Origin: UBA8522 sp049287565
Lineage (GTDB): Bacteria; Acidobacteriota; Aminicenantia; Aminicenantales; UBA8522
DNA length: 9,981 nt
Assembly: GCA_049287565.1 (NCBI GenBank)
Contig: JBAQGA010000225.1
Location: forward strand, 1 to 9,981
Reading direction: 5' to 3'
Shown one piece after another: positions 6,464-9,981 of this stretch. Within the stretch, counting starts at the first letter, position 1; each line of letters starts with the position of its first letter. The position numbers were made by a program, and so were the translations under genes. The notes below the pieces were generated by a model. It ran no database searches and was not told the DNA's origin. It saw only the letters and a list, made by a program, of their open reading frames with translations.

Positions 6464-8050
6464 TCAGAAATACTGGGTGAAACTCCCCCAGAGATCCTCT
6501 TCCAGCTTTAAATAAGCGGCGACGGCGTCATCGGCCATCTTGATGCAGTAATCGGTCAGGAACTCCCTCGCCTTGGCCGGATTCTCTTTGTAGAGACGCG
6601 CGGCCTCTTCTTCGATGGTGGCCTGGTCGGCGAAGGCCTTTTCCTCGATGGCCGTCCAAACTCTGGCGATCGTCTGGCTCATCGTTTGCCAACGGAAAAG
6701 AGCGAGCTGACTCACCTTCCGGAACGCCCACCAGGCGCAATCCCGGCGGTATCCCCGCCGGCCGTCGATCATGTAAGAGTCGGGCATCCGGGTGATCCCG
6801 CAGTAGAAGGGTGTGTGGGGCGTGGTGGCGGGATTGTCGTACCCCAACCAAACGACACCCCCGATCGGATCGGGGAGCCAGCTCCTTGACTGGGTGATCT
6901 GGAGGTAGGTCGCCCTCGAGCAGCAGATGGTCCGTTCAGGATGGACCTTCAGAAGCTCCATCAGATCGCGGTTCATGAACGGATTTGCCACGGGGCTCTT
7001 GGAGGCCTTCCCCTCGCGGTTGACCGTGATCAAGGTCCTGGTCATGTCAAAAGGAGTATCCTGATAGGTATCCCGGAAAATCTCCAGGACATCCTTGACT
7101 GTCAGCTGTTTCTCCGGTTTGATGGAAAAGGGGAAGTTTTCGCCGTTGGGGTCAAGCTTGAGCGAAGGCGCCACGCGGCTCAACACCCGCCATTCGCGGC
7201 GCCGGCAGCCCATGCTCTGGCGGGAGGCGTAGGCATAGCAGAATTCAAAGGGTTCCCCGCTCGCCGGGTCCCATGAGCCCATCTCCTGGGCGAGCGAATA
7301 GACATTGGCCGAGGCCAGGTAGTTGTCCGGGTCCTGGAGGTTGAGCTGCCGGATCCGGCTGGCGTTGGCGGAGATGCCGACCTGATCGTCGGGGATGCGC
7401 ACCGCCGCCCAGACCGCGCCCTTTTTCCCCGTGCCCGGGCCTAGGATCTCGAAGTGCCACGTTTCCCGGGGGTCGGCAAAAGTGAAACATTCCCCATAAT
7501 CATTATACCCGTACGTTTTGGTCAGGTCGTCGGCGACCTTGATCGCTTCCCGGGCGGTCCGCGCCCTCCCCAGGATGAGGCGGTAGAGCTCGGGGCAATC
7601 GATGATCCCTTCTTTGCTCCGGAGCTCCCTTTTGCCTCCGAAGGTGGTTTCGCCGATGGCCAGCTGGTGCTCGTTCAAAACAGGGTAGGCGGTGTTGATA
7701 TAGGCGTAGGTCTCGGGGACCTGGGGGATCTCCCCGCTGGGGAGGCGGTCCTTGTCATCCGGCCCCCTCGTCTCTTTCGGATTGTGATAGACCACGCAAA
7801 TTTCGCCGGGTTTGTGCTTCCTTTGGGGAACAATGTTGATCCAAGTTCTATCCCTGGTGCTGTCGCAGGAGTGCGAGGTCATCGTCGAGCCGTCCGCCGA
7901 GGCCAGCTTGCCGACGATGATGCTGGTGCAAGACTCGAACCGCTCTTGATCCAGCAGGCCGACGTCTCGATCGGCCCTGTCAGCCGTCCCCCCGAGCGTC
8001 AGCAAAACCAAGACCAGGATGGTGACAAATGCCGATGTCCATTTTTTCAC
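6464..8050 (-). CDS. Secreted C69-family dipeptidase (PepD-like)
   Basis: This 528-residue Ntn-hydrolase of peptidase family C69 (PepD; older name U34) cleaves dipeptides. After a basic start and one hydrophobic segment (about 4-21), the mature part begins at ESCTSIIVGKLASADGS. Here Cys41 aligns with the nucleophile that becomes N-terminal after self-processing. Further marks are WHFEILGPGTGKKGAVWAA and the following RIPDDQVGISANASRI. Length fits the family. The signal segment implies action outside the cytoplasm. The start is the GTG at 8050: AAGGAGA lies 5 bases upstream and codes into a signal peptide. The upstream in-frame ATG at 8209 would put the promoter (8082-8110) inside the gene and hide the signal behind 53 extra residues. 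It is the first gene of a probable operon with brnQ. An unusual point is the extra Cys in TSHSCDS, shortly after the nucleophile, where relatives often have Asn-Glu-Asp. Confidence 0.9.
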   Translation of the reverse strand: MKKWTSAFVTILVLVLLTLGGTADRADRDVGLLDQERFESCTSIIVGKLASADGSTMTSHSCDSTRDRTWINIVPQRKHKPGEICVVYHNPKETRGPDDKDRLPSGEIPQVPETYAYINTAYPVLNEHQLAIGETTFGGKRELRSKEGIIDCPELYRLILGRARTAREAIKVADDLTKTYGYNDYGECFTFADPRETWHFEILGPGTGKKGAVWAAVRIPDDQVGISANASRIRQLNLQDPDNYLASANVYSLAQEMGSWDPASGEPFEFCYAYASRQSMGCRRREWRVLSRVAPSLKLDPNGENFPFSIKPEKQLTVKDVLEIFRDTYQDTPFDMTRTLITVNREGKASKSPVANPFMNRDLMELLKVHPERTICCSRATYLQITQSRSWLPDPIGGVVWLGYDNPATTPHTPFYCGITRMPDSYMIDGRRGYRRDCAWWAFRKVSQLALFRWQTMSQTIARVWTAIEEKAFADQATIEEEAARLYKENPAKAREFLTDYCIKMADDAVAAYLKLEEDLWGSFTQYF

Positions 8051-8062
8051 GGGCGTCTCCTT
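8051..8062 (-). promoter_or_regulatory. Ribosome binding site fixing the dipeptidase GTG start
   Basis: On the minus strand AAGGAGA (8062-8056) precedes the GTG at 8050 by five bases. This is the strongest binding site in the upstream in-frame region and decides the start codon. Confidence 0.8.
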
Positions 8063-8081
8063 TTCAACAGAAACTTTTCCG

Positions 8082-8110
8082 CTTATAGCACAGGATTGGA
8101 ACAGGGTCAA
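8082..8110 (-). promoter_or_regulatory. Sigma70-type promoter for the dipeptidase-brnQ operon
   Basis: On the minus strand TTGACC (8110-8105) and TATAAG (8087-8082) are 17 bases apart, with TG forming an extended TGnTATAAG. Transcription would start near 8075 and leave a leader of about 25 bases. It is back-to-back with the plus-strand promoter at 8163-8194, with 52 bases between the two -35 elements, room for a shared regulator. Confidence 0.75.
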
Positions 8111-8162
8111 ACCGGCGCGCGACCGTTTTTCTGATGCCCTCAGGAAGATCGCATGGAATAAG

Positions 8163-8194
8163 TTGACCAGGGGTGGGATTGGATATGTTATACT
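8163..8194 (+). promoter_or_regulatory. Extended -10 promoter for the redox gene pair
   Basis: TG at 8186-8187 and TATACT at 8189-8194 form an extended -10 element. TTGACC (8163-8168) lies 20 bases upstream, longer than ideal, so the promoter may rely on the TG extension or an activator. A start near 8201 would put the in-frame codons at 8173 (GTG) and 8185 (ATG) outside the transcript, favouring ATG 8230. Confidence 0.6.
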
Positions 8195-8229
8195 GTTTCG
8201 TTCTAACAAATTTTTTAAAGTTGAGCATC

Positions 8230-8859
8230 ATGACCGCTCTGCGATATGGCGTCTTTATCGCCTTTTGCTCATCTCTGGTTCTGCTCACGGCCCAGGTCCT
8301 GCAGACGCTTTCTTTCGGCCGGCGACGCCTCCACTCCGAGGCTGAAGGAAGCCGGCTCAGTGGCATGGCCTACGCCCTCGGCCGGGGCATGATGCCCTGG
8401 GAAAAAGAAAGCGCGGCCAGGCACCTGCCGACCTACGTCGCCGGTATGATCTACCACGCCGGCATTTTCGCGGCTATTTTGTCCGTCCTTCTCCTGGCCG
8501 CAGGTATCCGTCCCCCCGAAGCGGCCGTCGCCGTCCTCCGGATTCTGCTCGCCGCCGGATTTCTCTCGGGCACGGGTCTGTTGCTTAAAAGAGTGGCCTA
8601 TCCCAAGATGCGATCCATCAGTTGTCCTGACGACTATGCCTCCAACCTGCTCGTCGACGGCTTTGTCTTTTTCGGCCTTCTCTCGTCTTGGCGCGACGCC
8701 GCTTCACCTCTTTTCTTCTCCGCGGCCATCCTGGCTTTTCTCTACATGCCGCTGGGGAAAATTCGCCATTGCTTCTTTTTCTTCTACAGCCGGATTCTTT
8801 TCGGCTCCTATTTCGGGAGACGTGGAGTGCTGCCTCGAAGGCGATCGGCCAAGGCGTGA
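8230..8859 (+). CDS. Heme-b membrane subunit, HdrE/DsrM/NarI-like
   Basis: This 209-residue membrane protein has about five hydrophobic segments (near 4-25, 69-92, 97-118, 139-153 and 160-190). It resembles the nitrate reductase gamma/HdrE/DsrM/TmcC group, which passes electrons between menaquinone and a cytoplasmic partner through heme b. Supporting features are WEKESAARHLPTY followed by AGMIYHAGIF (57-80, with H65 and H76) and MPLGKIRHCFFFFYSR (173-188, with H180). The His residues are candidate heme ligands. The ending GSYFGRRGVLP is typical of the HdrE/DsrM/TmcC type. Earlier in-frame starts at 8173 and 8185 lie at or upstream of the predicted promoter, so ATG 8230 is preferred, though its binding site (GAG at 8223-8225) is weak. 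Ten bases separate it from the Fe-S subunit gene, so they form an operon. The precise complex is not determined. Confidence 0.82.
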   Translation: MTALRYGVFIAFCSSLVLLTAQVLQTLSFGRRRLHSEAEGSRLSGMAYALGRGMMPWEKESAARHLPTYVAGMIYHAGIFAAILSVLLLAAGIRPPEAAVAVLRILLAAGFLSGTGLLLKRVAYPKMRSISCPDDYASNLLVDGFVFFGLLSSWRDAASPLFFSAAILAFLYMPLGKIRHCFFFFYSRILFGSYFGRRGVLPRRRSAKA

Positions 8860-8868
8860 GGTCTCATC

Positions 8869-9981
8869 ATGGAACAACCGGCGACTCCCTCCAACCCTCT
8901 TCAGGACAAGATTCAAGCCCTCAGGGAAGAGGACATTGAAAAAATCCTGAGCGTTTTCCGAGAAAAATTGGATGCCGCTGCCGCCGCCTACCTGAATTCC
9001 TGCGTCCATTGCGGCCTTTGCGCCGACTCCTGCCACTATTATCTGGCCAGCGGAGACCATAAAGCGATGCCGGCGGCCAAGCTCGATCTGGTCAACCAGG
9101 TCTTCAAAAATTATTTCTCCCTGATGGGGAAGAACCTTCCTCGACTCACCGGGGCCAGGGCCCTGACCAAGACGATGATCGAGGAATGGGTGGATTCCCT
9201 GTTTGGACGCTGCACCTTGTGCGGCCGCTGTTCCTTGAGCTGCACCATGGGAATCAATATTTTCGTCCTCATCCGGGCCGCGCGGTCGGCTCTGGCCGCC
9301 GTCGGGCTCGTTCCTCCCGGACTTCAATCAACGGTGGACACGGCGATCCGGACCGGAAACAACATGGGGATCACCAAAGAGAATTGGCTGGAAACGGTCG
9401 CCTGGCTGGAGGAAGAGCTGCAGAACGAGGTGGGCGATCCCCGGGCCCGCCTGCCGGTCGACCGCAAGGGAGCGAAAATCCTTTACACCATCAACCCGAG
9501 GGAAGCGATGTTCTTCCCCCTGTCGATCTCCGCAGCCGCCAAGATTTTCTACGCCGCCGGAGAGGATTGGACCTTTTCGAGCGTTAATTTCGACGTGACC
9601 AACTACGGTCTCTACAATGGAGATGATGAGGCGGCCGGGATCATGTCCGACCGCCTTTTCCAGGCGGCGGAAGAGCTCGGCTGCCGCGAGCTCGTCCTGG
9701 CCGAGTGCGGCCACGGATTCAACTCCAACCGCTGGGAAGCGCCGGAATGGCTGAGCCGAAAGGCCGGCATCCCGGTTCGAAGCATCCTCCAGGTAGTCGC
9801 CGAATACATTCGGGAAGGGCGGGTCCGGTTCGACCCTTCCAAAAACCCGAAGGCGGTCACCCTCCACGACCCCTGCAACCTGGTCCGTCTGGGCGGAGTC
9901 GTCGAGGAGCAGCGGAAAATCCTCAGCCATTCCGTTGTGAATTTTGTCGAAATGCATCCCAACCGCGAGAAAAACTATTGC
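8869..9981 (+). CDS. (Fe-S)-binding CCG-domain subunit, HdrD/DsrK/TmcB-like, 3' end missing
   Basis: The frame is open from ATG 8869 to the window end, 371 codons without a stop, so the gene continues outside. GAGG at 8858-8861 supports the start. Two [4Fe-4S] sites are visible: C45-C48-C51-C55 (CVHCGLCADSC) and C115-C118-C121-C125 (CTLCGRCSLSC). After a linker comes the CCG region: LAECGHG (C278), then LHDPCNLVR (C335), and NREKNYC at the last bases, where relatives continue with CGGGGG. ECGHG in place of a double-Cys first motif is what DsrK/TmcB-type proteins carry. In HdrD this domain holds a special [4Fe-4S] cluster that reduces heterodisulfide; in DsrK-like proteins the partner is a DsrC-like disulfide. 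With the heme-b subunit just upstream it probably makes a membrane-attached, cytoplasm-facing oxidoreductase. The real electron acceptor or donor is unknown. Expected full length is about 430-550 residues. Confidence 0.88.
   Translation, partial: MEQPATPSNPLQDKIQALREEDIEKILSVFREKLDAAAAAYLNSCVHCGLCADSCHYYLASGDHKAMPAAKLDLVNQVFKNYFSLMGKNLPRLTGARALTKTMIEEWVDSLFGRCTLCGRCSLSCTMGINIFVLIRAARSALAAVGLVPPGLQSTVDTAIRTGNNMGITKENWLETVAWLEEELQNEVGDPRARLPVDRKGAKILYTINPREAMFFPLSISAAAKIFYAAGEDWTFSSVNFDVTNYGLYNGDDEAAGIMSDRLFQAAEELGCRELVLAECGHGFNSNRWEAPEWLSRKAGIPVRSILQVVAEYIREGRVRFDPSKNPKAVTLHDPCNLVRLGGVVEEQRKILSHSVVNFVEMHPNREKNYC

Noticed and set aside
7454..8134. 226-codon plus-strand frame opposite the dipeptidase
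   Set aside because: It is antisense to strongly conserved C69 dipeptidase motifs, so it is a shadow.
8704..9327. 207-codon minus-strand frame over the redox genes
   Set aside because: The plus strand here carries two cysteine-motif Fe-S sites and heme-subunit motifs; the minus frame is a shadow.

Overview
The window looks like a chromosomal segment from a Gram-negative-type, probably anaerobic bacterium. The Ser/Thr kinase joined to a long TPR array, a secreted C69 dipeptidase and a DsrK/HdrD-like redox module are a combination typical of Acidobacteriota and the related Candidatus Aminicenantota. That placement is inference from gene content only. No phage, transposase, CRISPR array or rRNA was seen.

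Left part (1 to about 5070), visibly lower in G+C: a gene-free stretch with one strong promoter (221-249) leads into a three-pass small membrane protein (331-594). A structured intergenic leader follows, then a 901-residue transmembrane Ser/Thr kinase whose C-terminal half is 11 to 12 kinesin-light-chain-type TPR units (750-3455). Next come a degenerate tRNA-Arg(CCG) on the minus strand (3497-3568) and a secreted zinc-metallopeptidase-like protein with HEIHH (3825-5066).

Right part (about 5100 to the end), higher in G+C: a minus-strand pair in which a secreted C69-family dipeptidase (GTG start at 8050) lies upstream of a BrnQ-type branched-chain amino acid transporter. The likely logic is that peptides are split outside the cytoplasm and the released amino acids are imported. 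Divergent from it is a plus-strand pair: a heme-b membrane subunit of the HdrE/DsrM/NarI type (start 8230) and a cytoplasmic two-[4Fe-4S], CCG-domain subunit of the HdrD/DsrK/TmcB type that runs off the window end. Together these probably exchange electrons between the quinone pool and a cytoplasmic thiol/disulfide or other two-electron carrier.

Three of the four promoters proposed here share TTGACC plus an extended TGnTATA -10 element; two of them have exactly 17-bp spacing. They also settle two start codons. I do not see a convincing new multi-gene system. The least explained part is the small membrane gene, its flanking RNA hairpins and the downstream TPR kinase with an enlarged activation segment.
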